Source: Achromobacter sp. MYb9 (lineage in GTDB: Bacteria > Pseudomonadota > Gammaproteobacteria > Burkholderiales > Burkholderiaceae_B). From it: 64,000 nucleotides of DNA. Of the stretch, positions 21,248 to 30,201 are shown piece by piece; position 1 is the stretch's first letter; each line of letters begins with the position of its first letter. Both the position numbers and the translations under genes were made by a program. Where the stretch lies: contig NZ_PCOQ01000001.1 of assembly GCF_002975275.1 (NCBI RefSeq), forward strand, positions 620,001 to 684,000, read 5' to 3'. The notes beneath the pieces are model-generated. The model worked only from the letters and a program-made list of their open reading frames with translations. It did no database searches and was not told the origin of the DNA.

Positions 21248-21497
21248 GAATGCTCCATTTGCTCCGGGTGGTTTTTCTGCACGCGCCGCATCGGAAAGCG
21301 TCCGATTCCGCGGGGAGACCGACCTCGCGAACCGCACACAGGATGGCGGATACCGATCAATTCTATATCGCAAAGGGCCCGCCGGGCCCCACCCCTTCCC
21401 GAGCAATGAAAAAAAGCCCCCGCAGGCGCGCTTTTTTGCCTGCGAGCGGCCGAGCGGTAAAATACCCGTCTTCCCCCCGTATTCCGCCCCCTCGCAG

Positions 21498-21923
21498 ATG
21501 TTCAATCCCTCCCGCGACCAAGTTCGCGAATTCTTTATCGATACCTGGCGCAAGCACCGCGCAAACGAGGTGCTGACGCCGCTTGAGGCCATGGCCCTGG
21601 ACTGGATCATCGAGCATCCCGAATACCACGGCGACCTCGAAAGCCCGGATGCCATGACCATGGAGTACGCCGTGGAGAAGGGGCGCACTAATCCCTTCCT
21701 GCATCTGTCCATGCACCTGGCGATCGCCGAGCAATTGTCCATCGACCATCCGCCGGGCATCCGCCGCGCTTACCAGCAGCTGACCGCGCGCTCCGACGCG
21801 CACCAGGCCGCGCACGAAATCATGGAATGCCTGGGACAGGTGGTATGGGAAGCGCAGCGCCTGGGCACGCCCATGGACAGCGACACGTACATCGACCTGA
21901 TCCGCCGCCGCGCCAGCCTCTGA
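21498..21923 (+). CDS. DUF1841 family protein
   Basis: A 141-residue all-helical protein, [17 protein letters not shown], with the central block [28 protein letters not shown]. The repeated His/Glu residues ([18 protein letters not shown]) resemble the DinB-like or metal-binding four-helix proteins, but no activity is known for DUF1841. The start is chosen at 21498 because the preceding bases back to 21246 are the icd leader. It is followed directly by a terminator and stands alone. Confidence 0.85.
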   Translation: MFNPSRDQVREFFIDTWRKHRANEVLTPLEAMALDWIIEHPEYHGDLESPDAMTMEYAVEKGRTNPFLHLSMHLAIAEQLSIDHPPGIRRAYQQLTARSDAHQAAHEIMECLGQVVWEAQRLGTPMDSDTYIDLIRRRASL

Positions 21924-21942
21924 AGAAGCCGCCGGCCCCATG

Positions 21943-21976
21943 AAAAAAACCCTCGGAAAGCCCCGAGGGTTTTTTG
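21943..21976. terminator. Bidirectional terminator between DUF1841 and the cytochromes
   Basis: AAAAAACCCTCGG, a short loop and CCGAGGGTTTTTT. It has A- and T-runs on both sides and lies between two convergent transcripts. Confidence 0.9.
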
Positions 21977-21996
21977 TTGGCCGAGTCCGGCTGAGC

Positions 21997-22359
21997 CTAC
22001 TTGCGCACGCCCAGGTCGCTGGGCAGGGACGCCAGCCAGGCCGACACGTTCGAGATGTCCTGGTCGGACAACTGCGTGGCGAAAGCGCCCATGATGGGGT
22101 TCTTGCGCACGTTGGCCGTGGCCGCGCTGCCGGAAGCGCCGCGCTTGTAGGCCTTCAGGGCGTGAGCCAGGTAGTCGGCGTGCTGGCCGGCCAGCGTCGG
22201 GTAGGCCGGGTCCACCGCCGTCTTGGCGTCGGCGCCATGGCAGGACGCGCAATTGAATTTGTCGAAAACGGCCTTCCCGGCCGCCAGATCCTGCGCCTGG
22301 GCGGCGGTGCCCGCGATGGCCAGGGTCGCGCCCGCAAGGGCAAGCATGGTGCGGTTCAT
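21997..22359 (-). CDS. Class I cytochrome c, single haem
   Basis: A 120-residue periplasmic c-type cytochrome. The signal peptide ends in AAQAQ, the haem site is CASCHG, and the distal Met is likely in the KNPIMGAFATQLSDQDI segment. The layout matches small soluble c5/c553-type electron carriers. It starts 11 bases after the stop of a second cytochrome c and both share the SDQDI(S/A) helix near the C-terminus, so the pair probably arose by duplication and act in the same respiratory chain. Confidence 0.93.
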   Translation of the reverse strand: MNRTMLALAGATLAIAGTAAQAQDLAAGKAVFDKFNCASCHGADAKTAVDPAYPTLAGQHADYLAHALKAYKRGASGSAATANVRKNPIMGAFATQLSDQDISNVSAWLASLPSDLGVRK

Positions 22360-22370
22360 GGTTTTGCCCC

Positions 22371-22724
22371 TTATTTGAGATTCGAGTAGTACGCGGCCAG
22401 GTCGGCGATGTCCTGGTCGGACAGGCTGCCGGCAATGGCGTCCATCGTGGGATGGCTGCGCGCGCCTTTCTTGTACTCGTTAAGGGCGGTCTCGATGTAT
22501 TTGGCGTTCTGGCCAGCAATCATCGGCACGTGATAAAGCTCGGGAAAGGTCGCCTTGTAGCCTTCGATGCCGTGGCAGCCGATGCACATGGAAACTTTGT
22601 CGCGGGCGTTCTGGATGTTGCCGACAGGCGCTGCGTCAGCAGCAACAGCCTGGCCGGCGATCGCACAGGATGCCATCGCGGCCAACACGGAAACCGTGCA
22701 CTTCAGAGAGGTTCGCAACTTCAT
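22371..22724 (-). CDS. Class I cytochrome c, single haem
   Basis: A 117-residue periplasmic cytochrome with signal peptide ending in AVAADA and haem motif CIGCHG; SHPTMDAIAGSL probably supplies the distal methionine. It is the first gene of a two-cytochrome operon transcribed away from the MoxR/VWA pair. An FNR-like box (22869-22882) lies in the shared upstream gap, hinting at control by oxygen. Confidence 0.93.
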   Translation of the reverse strand: MKLRTSLKCTVSVLAAMASCAIAGQAVAADAAPVGNIQNARDKVSMCIGCHGIEGYKATFPELYHVPMIAGQNAKYIETALNEYKKGARSHPTMDAIAGSLSDQDIADLAAYYSNLK

Positions 22725-22868
22725 TGGAATGGCTCTTCTTGGTATGGCTTAAGGACTAGGGCCTGCATCACACGAAAAGGCCCCCTGCAAACACGTTGCG
22801 GGTCGAACCCAACTGCAAAACCGCCTGATTGTACGATAATTGCTCAGGATTAATACCTTACGATGGTA

Positions 22869-22882
22869 TTGATCACCGTCAA
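22869..22882. promoter_or_regulatory. FNR/Anr-like box
   Basis: TTGAT-CACC-GTCAA matches nine of ten positions of the FNR/Anr palindrome. It lies 21 bases before moxR-like and about 145 bases before the cytochrome start, so it is better placed to repress the former than to activate the latter. Confidence 0.4.
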
Positions 22883-22902
22883 TCCTCGGAAGCCATCAGA
22901 CA

Positions 22903-23784
22903 ATGTCCGCAGCCCAATCCGCCTCTTCGACCTCGCCCGCCCGCTTCAACGGAACCGACAGCTACGTCGCCACCGATGACCTGAAGCTGGCCGTCAACGC
23001 CGCCCTGACCCTGCAGCGGCCGCTGCTGATCAAGGGGGAACCCGGCACGGGCAAGACCATGCTGGCGGAAGAAGTGGCGCGGGCGCTGGGACGGCCATTG
23101 CTGCAATGGCACATCAAGTCCACGACCAAGGCACATCAGGGCCTGTACGAATACGATGCGGTGTCGCGCCTGCGAGACTCGCAGCTGGGCGACGAAAAAG
23201 TCCGCGACATCCGTAACTACATCGTGCAGGGTACCCTGTGGCAGGCCTTCCAGGCCGATGAACCCGTGGTGCTGCTGATCGACGAGATCGACAAAGCCGA
23301 CATTGAATTTCCCAATGACCTGCTGCGCGAATTGGACCGCATGGAATTCCATGTGTACGAAACGCGCGAGACCATCGCCGCGCGCCACCGCCCGCTCGTC
23401 ATCATCACGTCCAACAACGAGAAAGACCTGCCGGACGCCTTCCTGCGCCGCTGCTTCTTCCACTACATCCGCTTCCCCGACCGCGAGACCATGCGCGACA
23501 TCGTGGCCGTGCACTACCCGCACCTGAAGCAGGATGTGCTGCGTGCCGCGCTGGACACGTTCTTCGCGCTGCGCGACGCGCCGGGCCTGAAGAAAAAGCC
23601 GTCCACCTCCGAATTGCTGGACTGGCTGCGCCTGCTGCTGGCCGAAGACGCCAGCGCCGCCGAGATCGACGCCCACACCGCCACCGCCGTGCCGCTGATG
23701 GCCGGCGCGCTCTTGAAAAACGAGCAAGACGTGCACCTGCTGGAACGCCTCGCGGCCATGACCCGCGGCGGCCAGCGCCGGTGA
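22903..23784 (+). CDS. MoxR-family AAA+ ATPase
   Basis: A 293-residue cytosolic ATPase. Walker A is GEPGTGKTM, Walker B VVLLIDEIDKADIEF, and sensor 1 lies in IITSNNEKDLPDAFLRRC. MoxR proteins work with von Willebrand A-domain partners as chaperones that insert metal or activate enzyme complexes. The partner is the next gene, 25 bases downstream. The pair resembles COG0714/COG3825 (CoxD/CoxE-like) modules but no carbon-monoxide dehydrogenase or other client lies in the window. Confidence 0.93.
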   Translation: MSAAQSASSTSPARFNGTDSYVATDDLKLAVNAALTLQRPLLIKGEPGTGKTMLAEEVARALGRPLLQWHIKSTTKAHQGLYEYDAVSRLRDSQLGDEKVRDIRNYIVQGTLWQAFQADEPVVLLIDEIDKADIEFPNDLLRELDRMEFHVYETRETIAARHRPLVIITSNNEKDLPDAFLRRCFFHYIRFPDRETMRDIVAVHYPHLKQDVLRAALDTFFALRDAPGLKKKPSTSELLDWLRLLLAEDASAAEIDAHTATAVPLMAGALLKNEQDVHLLERLAAMTRGGQRR

Positions 23785-23809
23785 TCTTGCAGCGACTGGC
23801 GGCCCGCAC

Positions 23810-24982
23810 ATGCTGATCGATTTCTTCTATCACCTCCGGGCGCACAAGCTGCCCGTCTCGGTCAAGGAATACCTGACCCTCGTGGACGCATTGCGCCAGG
23901 ACCTGATGGCGCCCACGCTGGACGAGTTCTACTTCCTGGCGCGCGCCACGCTCGTCAAGGACGAGTCGCTCTACGATCGCTTCGACAAGGCTTTCGGCGC
24001 CTACTACAAGGGCATCGAAGCCGCCTTGCCAGCCGGCAAAGAGATTCCCCTGGACTGGCTGATCAAGCAGTTCGAGAAGAGCCTGTCGCCCGAAGAAAAG
24101 GCCGCGATCGAAAAACACGGCTGGGACAAGCTGATGGAGCTCTTCAAGGAACGCATGGAAGAGCAGAAAGAGCGCCACGCGGGCGGCAGCAAATGGATCG
24201 GCACCGGCGGCACCTCGCCGTTCGGCAACGGCGGCTATCACCCCGAGGGCATCCGCGTGGGCGGCGCCTCGGCGGGCAACCGCTCGGCGGTCAAAGTCTG
24301 GGACATGCGGCAGTTCAAGGACTACGACGATCAGGTCGAACTGGGCACGCGCAACTTCAAGGTGGCGCTACGCAGACTACGCCGCTTCGCGCGCCAAGGG
24401 GCCGAGCTGGAGCTGGACCTGGACGACACCATCGCCAGCACCGCGCGCAACGCCGGCCATCTGGACCTGCGCATGGTGCCCGAACGCCACAACACCGTGA
24501 AAGTGCTGATGTTGCTGGACGTGGGCGGCAGCATGGACGACCACATCGGCCGCGTGGAAGAACTGTTCTCGGCGGCGCGCAGCGAATTCCGCAATCTGGA
24601 AGTCTATTATTTCCACAACTGCCCCTACGAAAGCCTGTGGCAAAGCAACCGCCGGCGCCAGAACGAACGTTTCGACACCTGGGACGTGCTGCGCAAGTAC
24701 AACCCGGACTGGCGCCTGATCATCGTTGGCGACGCCACCATGAGCCCCTACGAAATCCTGCAACCCGGCGGCTCTGTCGAACACTACAACAAGGAACCCG
24801 GCGCGCAATGGATGCGGCGGCTACTGGACGCCTGGCCCAAATCGGTCTGGCTGAACCCCGAACCCACGGCCTCCTGGCAATACCGGCAATCCATCGCGCT
24901 GATGCGCGACATCATGCAAGACCGCATGTACCCGGTCACCGTCGCCGGGCTTGAACAGGCCATGCGCGTCCTGTCCAAGTAG
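23810..24982 (+). CDS. VWA-domain protein, CoxE-like
   Basis: A 390-residue protein that starts MLIDFFYHLRAHKLPVS and carries a C-terminal von Willebrand A domain with a metal-site motif LLDVGGSMDDH. The usual DxSxS reads DVGGS here, a change I associate with this CoxE-like family. The middle contains a Gly-rich loop (GGSKWIGTGGTSPFGNGGYHPEG, in part). It should act with the upstream MoxR ATPase; the client is unknown. No signal peptide or membrane helix, so cytosolic. Confidence 0.92.
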   Translation: MLIDFFYHLRAHKLPVSVKEYLTLVDALRQDLMAPTLDEFYFLARATLVKDESLYDRFDKAFGAYYKGIEAALPAGKEIPLDWLIKQFEKSLSPEEKAAIEKHGWDKLMELFKERMEEQKERHAGGSKWIGTGGTSPFGNGGYHPEGIRVGGASAGNRSAVKVWDMRQFKDYDDQVELGTRNFKVALRRLRRFARQGAELELDLDDTIASTARNAGHLDLRMVPERHNTVKVLMLLDVGGSMDDHIGRVEELFSAARSEFRNLEVYYFHNCPYESLWQSNRRRQNERFDTWDVLRKYNPDWRLIIVGDATMSPYEILQPGGSVEHYNKEPGAQWMRRLLDAWPKSVWLNPEPTASWQYRQSIALMRDIMQDRMYPVTVAGLEQAMRVLSK

Positions 24983-25026
24983 GCACCGGGTAGCGCGGCA
25001 GGCGCGGCTCAAGAACGCGGGCCCGG

Positions 25027-25081
25027 TCCGCGCCAGATCCGCGCCAGGTCCGCGCCAGATCCATGCCCGATCCGCGCGCAA
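25027..25081. repeat. 11-bp tandem repeat, about five units
   Basis: Units TCCGCGCCAGA, TCCGCGCCAGG, TCCGCGCCAGA, TCCATGCCCGA and TCCGCGCGCAA follow without gaps in the 122-base gap between two convergent genes. Copies diverge toward the right end. Confidence 0.85.
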
Positions 25082-25104
25082 GCCATCGAATCAGTCTTCA
25101 GCCC

Positions 25105-25662
25105 TCAGCCGTCCACCGGCTGTTCGGGCGTATCCAGCGTCAGCTGATAAAACGCCAGATCCAGCCAGCGTCCGAACTTGAAGCCGGCTTCCTTGATGGT
25201 GCCGGAGTGTTTGAAGCCCAGCTTCTCGTGCAGGCGAATGCTGCCCTCGTTCGAGGCGTCTATGCCGCCGACCAGCACGTGCACCTGGTTGGCGCGCGCC
25301 CGTTCAATCAGCACGCGCATCATGGCCTCGCCCAGGCCCATCCCCCGGAACCGCCCGTCCACGTAGACCGAGTGCTCTACCGAGTACTTGAACGCGGGCC
25401 AGGCACGGAACGTGCCATAGCTGGCGAACGCCATCAGTTCGCCCGCCGCGTTTTCGAACCCGACCACCGGAAAGCCCCCCTGCTGCTTGGCCTGGAACCA
25501 GCCTAGCATCGCTTCGCGCGGCCGCGGCTTGTAGTCGTACAGCGCGGTAGACGTCGCAATGGCGTCGTTGAAGATGGCGAGTATCTGATCCGCATGACGT
25601 TCATGCGTACAGTCGACCAGGATGGCGCCGTCTGGCGCGAGGGAGTCAGCGGTCAAATTCAT
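25105..25662 (-). CDS. GNAT acetyltransferase, phosphinothricin/methionine sulfone acetyltransferase type
   Basis: ATG at 25662 gives 185 residues beginning MNLTADSLAPDGAILVDC; longer frames to 25998 cross a terminator and a repeat. The acetyl-CoA loop is FRGMGLGEAMMRVLIE (R/QxxGxG/A), and the WPAFKYSVEHSVYVD block, GGIDASNEGSIRLHEKLGFKH and the tail RWLDLAFYQLTL are typical of PAT/MnaT enzymes. These acetylate the amino group of phosphinothricin, methionine sulfone or sulfoximine. The natural substrate is uncertain. Confidence 0.9.
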   Translation of the reverse strand: MNLTADSLAPDGAILVDCTHERHADQILAIFNDAIATSTALYDYKPRPREAMLGWFQAKQQGGFPVVGFENAAGELMAFASYGTFRAWPAFKYSVEHSVYVDGRFRGMGLGEAMMRVLIERARANQVHVLVGGIDASNEGSIRLHEKLGFKHSGTIKEAGFKFGRWLDLAFYQLTLDTPEQPVDG

Positions 25663-25678
25663 GACGAAGGATTGTACG

Positions 25679-25750
25679 CCCCCACGCTTCACCCACTCCG
25701 TGGGTTCGCTGCCCCCAAGGGGGCTGTTTTTCCTTGGGGCGGCCCGGCGG
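25679..25750. repeat. Dispersed GC-rich intergenic repeat, copy 2 (inverted)
   Basis: Reverse complement shares CCGCCGGGCCGCCCCAAGG, CAGCCCCC, GGGGG and GCGTGGGGG in the same order as 7597-7677. The spacers between these blocks differ. Confidence 0.6.
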
Positions 25751-25770
25751 AAAAACGGCCCCGGGGTGCC

Positions 25771-25796
25771 AAAAAAAACCGGCGAATTCGCCGGTT
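25771..25796 (-). terminator. Terminator of the 125-residue unknown gene
   Basis: A perfect 20-base palindrome AACCGGCGAATTCGCCGGTT (25777-25796) is followed on the minus strand by a run of T. Confidence 0.8.
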
Positions 25797-25825
25797 CAGT
25801 GAGTTGCTGCCGCTTCTGGCCACTC

Positions 25826-26203
25826 TCAGGCGGCGCGGCTCTCCACAGATCGATGGGCGGCGGACGCGCGACGCAAGCCGGGACACTGGCGCCACGACAG
25901 TTCGTCGGCGTCCATGTCCAGGTCAAACAGGTCGTTGGCGGCCGGCCAGGGATGGTGGCGCGCCGCGGCGCCTTCCATTTCCAGCACATGTCCGGCAAAC
26001 CCGCGGGGCGAACCTCCGCACTCCGCGAAATACCGTTGAGTGCTCAGGTCCACCACATAGGTGGTCATGTCATGCGTCAATATGGCCACGAATTGGCCGT
26101 CATCACTGGCATAGGCGTACTGGAATTGCCCTTTGATCCCGTCACCGCTCAAGGCGTTGCCGGTCAATTGGGACAAGGCACGCGTGACGATCTCGGTCAG
26201 CAT
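25826..26203 (-). CDS. Hypothetical protein
   Basis: A 125-residue cytosolic product, MLTEIVTRALSQLTGNALSG. The start at 26203 has a strong ribosome site (CGGAGGA, 7 bases before ATG); the longer frame to 26359 has none. Middle strands read QFQYAYASDDGQFVAILTHDMTTYVVDLSTQRYF, giving a small beta-rich core, and the C-terminal 25 residues are Arg/Ala-rich. No known motif. Monocistronic, with its own terminator. Function unknown. Confidence 0.75.
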   Translation of the reverse strand: MLTEIVTRALSQLTGNALSGDGIKGQFQYAYASDDGQFVAILTHDMTTYVVDLSTQRYFAECGGSPRGFAGHVLEMEGAAARHHPWPAANDLFDLDMDADELSWRQCPGLRRASAAHRSVESRAA

Positions 26204-26451
26204 GGGTCGTTCCTCCGAAAAATGCGCCGGCAGGATGCCGGCAGCGAAGGCGCGAACGACAAGCACCGGCACCGCGCTCGCGGCGGCGTCTGGCGTTGGA
26301 CGGGAAGCCGGTAGACGGCTGTCGCGCATCCCGTCGGCAACAGCTACTACATGCGTCAAAGCTTACACCCGCGCGGCCAGCCACCCAAATTTGCCTTGTG
26401 CGCTAACGATGTTGCATCGCAGCACCCTATGCCGATGCGGTTTTCGGGCGA

Positions 26452-27051
26452 TTATGCGGCGGCGACCGGCGTTCCGCCTGGGTCTGTGTCACCGTTTTGA
26501 TGGCTGCGCCACTGTTCCCGGTCCATGCGGTACAGCACATGCCGACGCAGCGGATGGCCTTGCGGAACGGCGGGATGATCGAAAGGCTCGGCGTCCTGCC
26601 GCATGCCCAGGCGGGCCATCACCGCCCGCGACCGCTGGTTGCCCACGGCGGTAAACGCGACGATCTCCGCCAGCCCAACCTGCTCGAATCCCACGCGCAA
26701 CGCAGCCCACGCCGCCTCGCTGGCGTAGCCGCGCCCCCAGAACGGCCAGGCCAGGCGCCAGCCGATCTCGACGCCCGGGGCGAACGGCAACGCCGGCGGC
26801 ATCGGTTTGATGCCCACGAATCCCACGAAAGGCGCCACGCCAGGCGCCTCTACCGCCCAGAGGCCCCAACCATGCTCGTCGATCCCTGCCGCCAGCCTGC
26901 TGGCCAGCGCATCGCTTTCCGGCGCGGTGAGCGGCATCAGGAATTCCGTGACGCGCGGGTCCGCGTTCATCTCGGCAAACGGCTTGCGGTCATCGGCGCG
27001 CCATTGCCGCAACACCAGGCGCGGCGTTTCTACTTCCAGCGATAAAGACAT
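26452..27051 (-). CDS. RimJ/RimL-type GNAT acetyltransferase
   Basis: A 199-residue N-acetyltransferase beginning MSLSLEVETPRLVLRQWRADD, the usual opening of the RimJ/RimL group. WRLAWPFWGRGYASEAAWAAL contains the acetyl-CoA loop (GRGYA), and AFTAVGNQRSRAVMARLGM is the conserved C-terminal block. The substrate may be a ribosomal or other protein N-terminus, or a small amine. ATG 27051 is preferred over a start at 27144 because homology begins there. Confidence 0.9.
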   Translation of the reverse strand: MSLSLEVETPRLVLRQWRADDRKPFAEMNADPRVTEFLMPLTAPESDALASRLAAGIDEHGWGLWAVEAPGVAPFVGFVGIKPMPPALPFAPGVEIGWRLAWPFWGRGYASEAAWAALRVGFEQVGLAEIVAFTAVGNQRSRAVMARLGMRQDAEPFDHPAVPQGHPLRRHVLYRMDREQWRSHQNGDTDPGGTPVAAA

Positions 27052-27158
27052 ATCTGATTTCCTTGCCGTACGGCGGCAGGCGCTGCAGGAGCGGCCCTTG
27101 AACCATTGCCAACGTATACACTCCAACGGATTCTGCCATGCCAAAGGAATTGTCTGCC

Positions 27159-29915
27159 ATGCGCCTGTCCCTATCGAAGCTGCCGCGCCCGCTGGGTGTG
27201 CTGCTGTTTTCCTCCTTCCTGGCCTTCCAGGCCGGGGCCGCCAGCCTTCCGGCCGGCGTCTCGGAGGCCGCCTCGATTGAAGGCATCACCGAATACCGAT
27301 TGGCCAATGGCCTGAGAGTGCTGCTGGTTCCCGATGAGTCCAAGCCCTCGACCACGGTCAACATGACCTACCTGGTGGGCTCGCGCAACGAAAACTACGG
27401 CCAGACCGGCATGGCGCACCTGCTTGAACACATGCTGTTCAAAGGCACGTCCACCACCCGCAACGCCATGGGCGAGTTCTCGCGCCGCGGCCTGCAAGCC
27501 AACGGCTCGACCTCCAGCGACCGCACCAACTATTTCGCCAGCTTCGCCGCCAACCCCGACACCCTCAAGTGGTATCTGGGCTGGCAAGCCGACGCCATGG
27601 TCAATTCCCTGATCGCCCGGGAAGACCTGGATTCGGAAATGACCGTGGTGCGCAATGAAATGGAAAGCGGCGAAAACAGCCCATCCCGCATCCTGATGCA
27701 GAAGATGCAGGCCGCCGCGTACCAATGGCACAGCTATGGCAAGAACACCATCGGCGCCCGCTCCGACGTGGAAAACGTGGACATCGGGCAACTGCGCGCC
27801 TTCTACCACGAGTATTACCAGCCCGATAACGCCGTGCTGATCGTGGCCGGCAAGTTCGACCCGCAGACCACGCTGGCCGACATCGAGGCCACGCTGGGCA
27901 AGCTGCCCAAGCCTGACCGCAAGCTCCCGCCCGAATACACCGTCGAACCGGTGCAGGATGGCGAACGCTCGGTGACGCTGCGCCGCACCGGCGGCACCCC
28001 GCTGGTGGCCGCGATGTACCACATCCCCGCCGCCGGCAGCCCCGATTTCGTCCCGCTGGACCTGGCCACCGTCATCCTGTCCGACACGCCGTCGGGCCGC
28101 CTGTACCACGCGCTGGTCGCCACCAAGCTGGCCTCTGGCGTGTTCGGCTTCACCATGGAAAACCGCGATCCGGGCCTGGCGATGTTCGGCGCGCAATTGC
28201 CGCCGGGCAAGAGTCTGGACACCGCCGTGAAGGCCCTGACCAGCACCCTGGAAACGCTGGCCAAAAAGCCGTTCACGCAGCAGGAATTGGACCGCGCCCG
28301 CAGCAAATGGCTGACGGCATGGGAACAAACCTATAGCGATCCCGAGCAAGTCGGCGTGGCCCTGTCCGAAGCCATCGCCGCGGGCGACTGGCGCCTGTTC
28401 TTCCTGCAGCGCGATCGCGCCCGCAAGGCCTCGCTGGCCGAAGTCCAGCAAGCCGCCGTCACGTACCTGGTGCAAAGCAACCGCATCGAAGGCCGCTATA
28501 TCCCCACGGAAAAGCCCCTGCGCGCTCCGCAGTTGCAGCGCGAGGACCTGACCGCCGTATTCAAGGACTACAAGGGCGATCCGGACTTCAAGGCCGCTTC
28601 CGCGTTTGATCCCACCCCGGGCAACATCGACAAGCTGACCCAGCGCAAAAAGCTGGACCTGCCCAACGGCCCGGTCCAGTTGGCCCTGTTGCCCAAGGCC
28701 ACCCGCGGCAACCGGGTGCAGGCCCAGATGCTGATCCAGTTCGGCAACGAAAAAGACCTGCTCGGCCAGCGCGTGAACTCCAGCGCCGTGGCCGACCTGC
28801 TGACCCGTGGCACGCCGAAGCTGTCGCGCCAGGACATCCAGGACCGCCTGGACAAGCTGCAGGCCGAACTCGGCTTCAGCGGCGGCGGCACCACCCTCAA
28901 GGTCGCCATGTCGACCAAAGGCGAGAACCTGCCCGAACTGACCGCGCTGGCGCTTGAAATCGTGCGCAACGCCAACTTCCCGAAAGAGCAGCTGGACGAA
29001 TACCAACGCCAGCTTGAAACCTCGATCCAGAACGCCATGACCGAGCCTTCGGCGCTGGCCGGCCGCGCGTTGGCCCGCCAGGATAATCCGTGGCCTGCCA
29101 ACGACCTGCGCTACGTGCCCACGTTCGAAGAATCGCTTGCCAGCGTGCGTGGCCTGAACCGCGACGCCCTGGTGAAGTTCCACGCCAAGTTCTACGGCGC
29201 GGGCAAGATCGAGTATTCGGCCGTCGGTGACTTCGAGCCGGAAGCCGTGGAAAAGGCCATCAAGGCCGGCCTGGCCGGCTGGAAGAAGGCGCCCGCCTAT
29301 ACCCGGGTCGCCAATCCGTACCGCGACATCCCCGCCAAGCAATTCGACATCGACACGCCCGACAAGGCCAACGCGTTCTACATCTCGCGCATGCCGCTGA
29401 AGTTGCAGGACACGGATGCCGATTACGCGTCCCTGTACCTGGCCAACTACTTGTTCGGCGCGTCCGAAACCTCGCGCCTGTGGAATCGCGTGCGCGAAAC
29501 CGAGGGCCTGTCCTACAACGTGCGCAGCTCGCTGTCGGTGTCCTCGTTCGAACCCAGCGCCAGCTGGACCATGTACGCCATCTATGCGCCCCAGAACCGC
29601 GAACGCCTGGAAAAAGCCATCAACGAAGAGCTTGCCCGTGTCTTGAAAGACGGTTTCTCAGAGAAGGAAATCTCGGACGGCATCAACGCCCTGCTGAACT
29701 ACCGCAACCTGGCCCGCGCGCAAGACGACATCCTGGCGGGCACGTGGCTGGACTACCTGCAACGCGGCCGCACGTTTGAATGGTCGGCCGAGATGGACAA
29801 GAAGATCTCGGCGCTGACGCCCGACGCGGTCAATGCGGCGCTCCGCAAATACCTGCGTGCGGACGGCTTCAGCACCGCGGTCGCCGGCGACTTCAAGAAG
29901 AAAGCCGCGCCCTGA
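27159..29915 (+). CDS. M16 family zinc metallopeptidase, exported
   Basis: A 918-residue (from ATG 27159) periplasmic pitrilysin-type peptidase. The inverted zinc motif HxxEH is HLLEH in MAHLLEHMLFKG, with the third ligand Glu in VVRNEMESGENSP. The second M16 half lacks the zinc motif, as usual. ATG 27159 has AAAGGA before it and gives a compact signal peptide ending QAGA; ATG 27138 is an alternative adding seven residues. Such two-halved peptidases degrade peptides in a closed chamber. The substrate is unknown. Divergent from the RimL-like gene. Confidence 0.95.
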   Translation: MRLSLSKLPRPLGVLLFSSFLAFQAGAASLPAGVSEAASIEGITEYRLANGLRVLLVPDESKPSTTVNMTYLVGSRNENYGQTGMAHLLEHMLFKGTSTTRNAMGEFSRRGLQANGSTSSDRTNYFASFAANPDTLKWYLGWQADAMVNSLIAREDLDSEMTVVRNEMESGENSPSRILMQKMQAAAYQWHSYGKNTIGARSDVENVDIGQLRAFYHEYYQPDNAVLIVAGKFDPQTTLADIEATLGKLPKPDRKLPPEYTVEPVQDGERSVTLRRTGGTPLVAAMYHIPAAGSPDFVPLDLATVILSDTPSGRLYHALVATKLASGVFGFTMENRDPGLAMFGAQLPPGKSLDTAVKALTSTLETLAKKPFTQQELDRARSKWLTAWEQTYSDPEQVGVALSEAIAAGDWRLFFLQRDRARKASLAEVQQAAVTYLVQSNRIEGRYIPTEKPLRAPQLQREDLTAVFKDYKGDPDFKAASAFDPTPGNIDKLTQRKKLDLPNGPVQLALLPKATRGNRVQAQMLIQFGNEKDLLGQRVNSSAVADLLTRGTPKLSRQDIQDRLDKLQAELGFSGGGTTLKVAMSTKGENLPELTALALEIVRNANFPKEQLDEYQRQLETSIQNAMTEPSALAGRALARQDNPWPANDLRYVPTFEESLASVRGLNRDALVKFHAKFYGAGKIEYSAVGDFEPEAVEKAIKAGLAGWKKAPAYTRVANPYRDIPAKQFDIDTPDKANAFYISRMPLKLQDTDADYASLYLANYLFGASETSRLWNRVRETEGLSYNVRSSLSVSSFEPSASWTMYAIYAPQNRERLEKAINEELARVLKDGFSEKEISDGINALLNYRNLARAQDDILAGTWLDYLQRGRTFEWSAEMDKKISALTPDAVNAALRKYLRADGFSTAVAGDFKKKAAP

Positions 29916-29935
29916 CGCCTGCGCGCGCCCCATCC

Positions 29936-29963
29936 GCCCCTGCCTCGGCAGGGGCTTTTTTTT
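29936..29963 (+). terminator. Terminator of the M16 peptidase gene
   Basis: GCCCCTGCC-TC-GGCAGGGGC (29936-29955) followed by eight T, 20 bases after the stop. Confidence 0.93.
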
Positions 29964-30040
29964 GCATGATGAAACGTCGCCGCTTCCGCGCCCCGGCCTT
30001 CGATTCGGCAAAACCATGCCACCAACGGGGAAATTTATGC

Positions 30041-30111
30041 ATAACCGATCGATTACTCGGTTATTTGGAAAGATGTTTTCAGGGAATACGGGTTTATCCC
30101 AGGTGGGATAA
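30041..30111. promoter_or_regulatory. Two inverted repeats upstream of the DUF4148 gene
   Basis: ATAACCGA (30041-30048) pairs with TCGGTTAT (30057-30064), and TTATCCC (30094-30100) pairs with GGGATAA (30105-30111). Both are perfect, AT-richer than the surroundings and lie 90-160 bases before the start. They may be operators or leader hairpins; I cannot tell which. Confidence 0.5.
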
Positions 30112-30201
30112 CGCGCAGAATTCAGTCATCGGGAAACGAAACGAACCACGACGGAGGGCCGCCGGATTCGGTCCCCACTTGAAAACGATTGGAGGTCTAC
30201 C

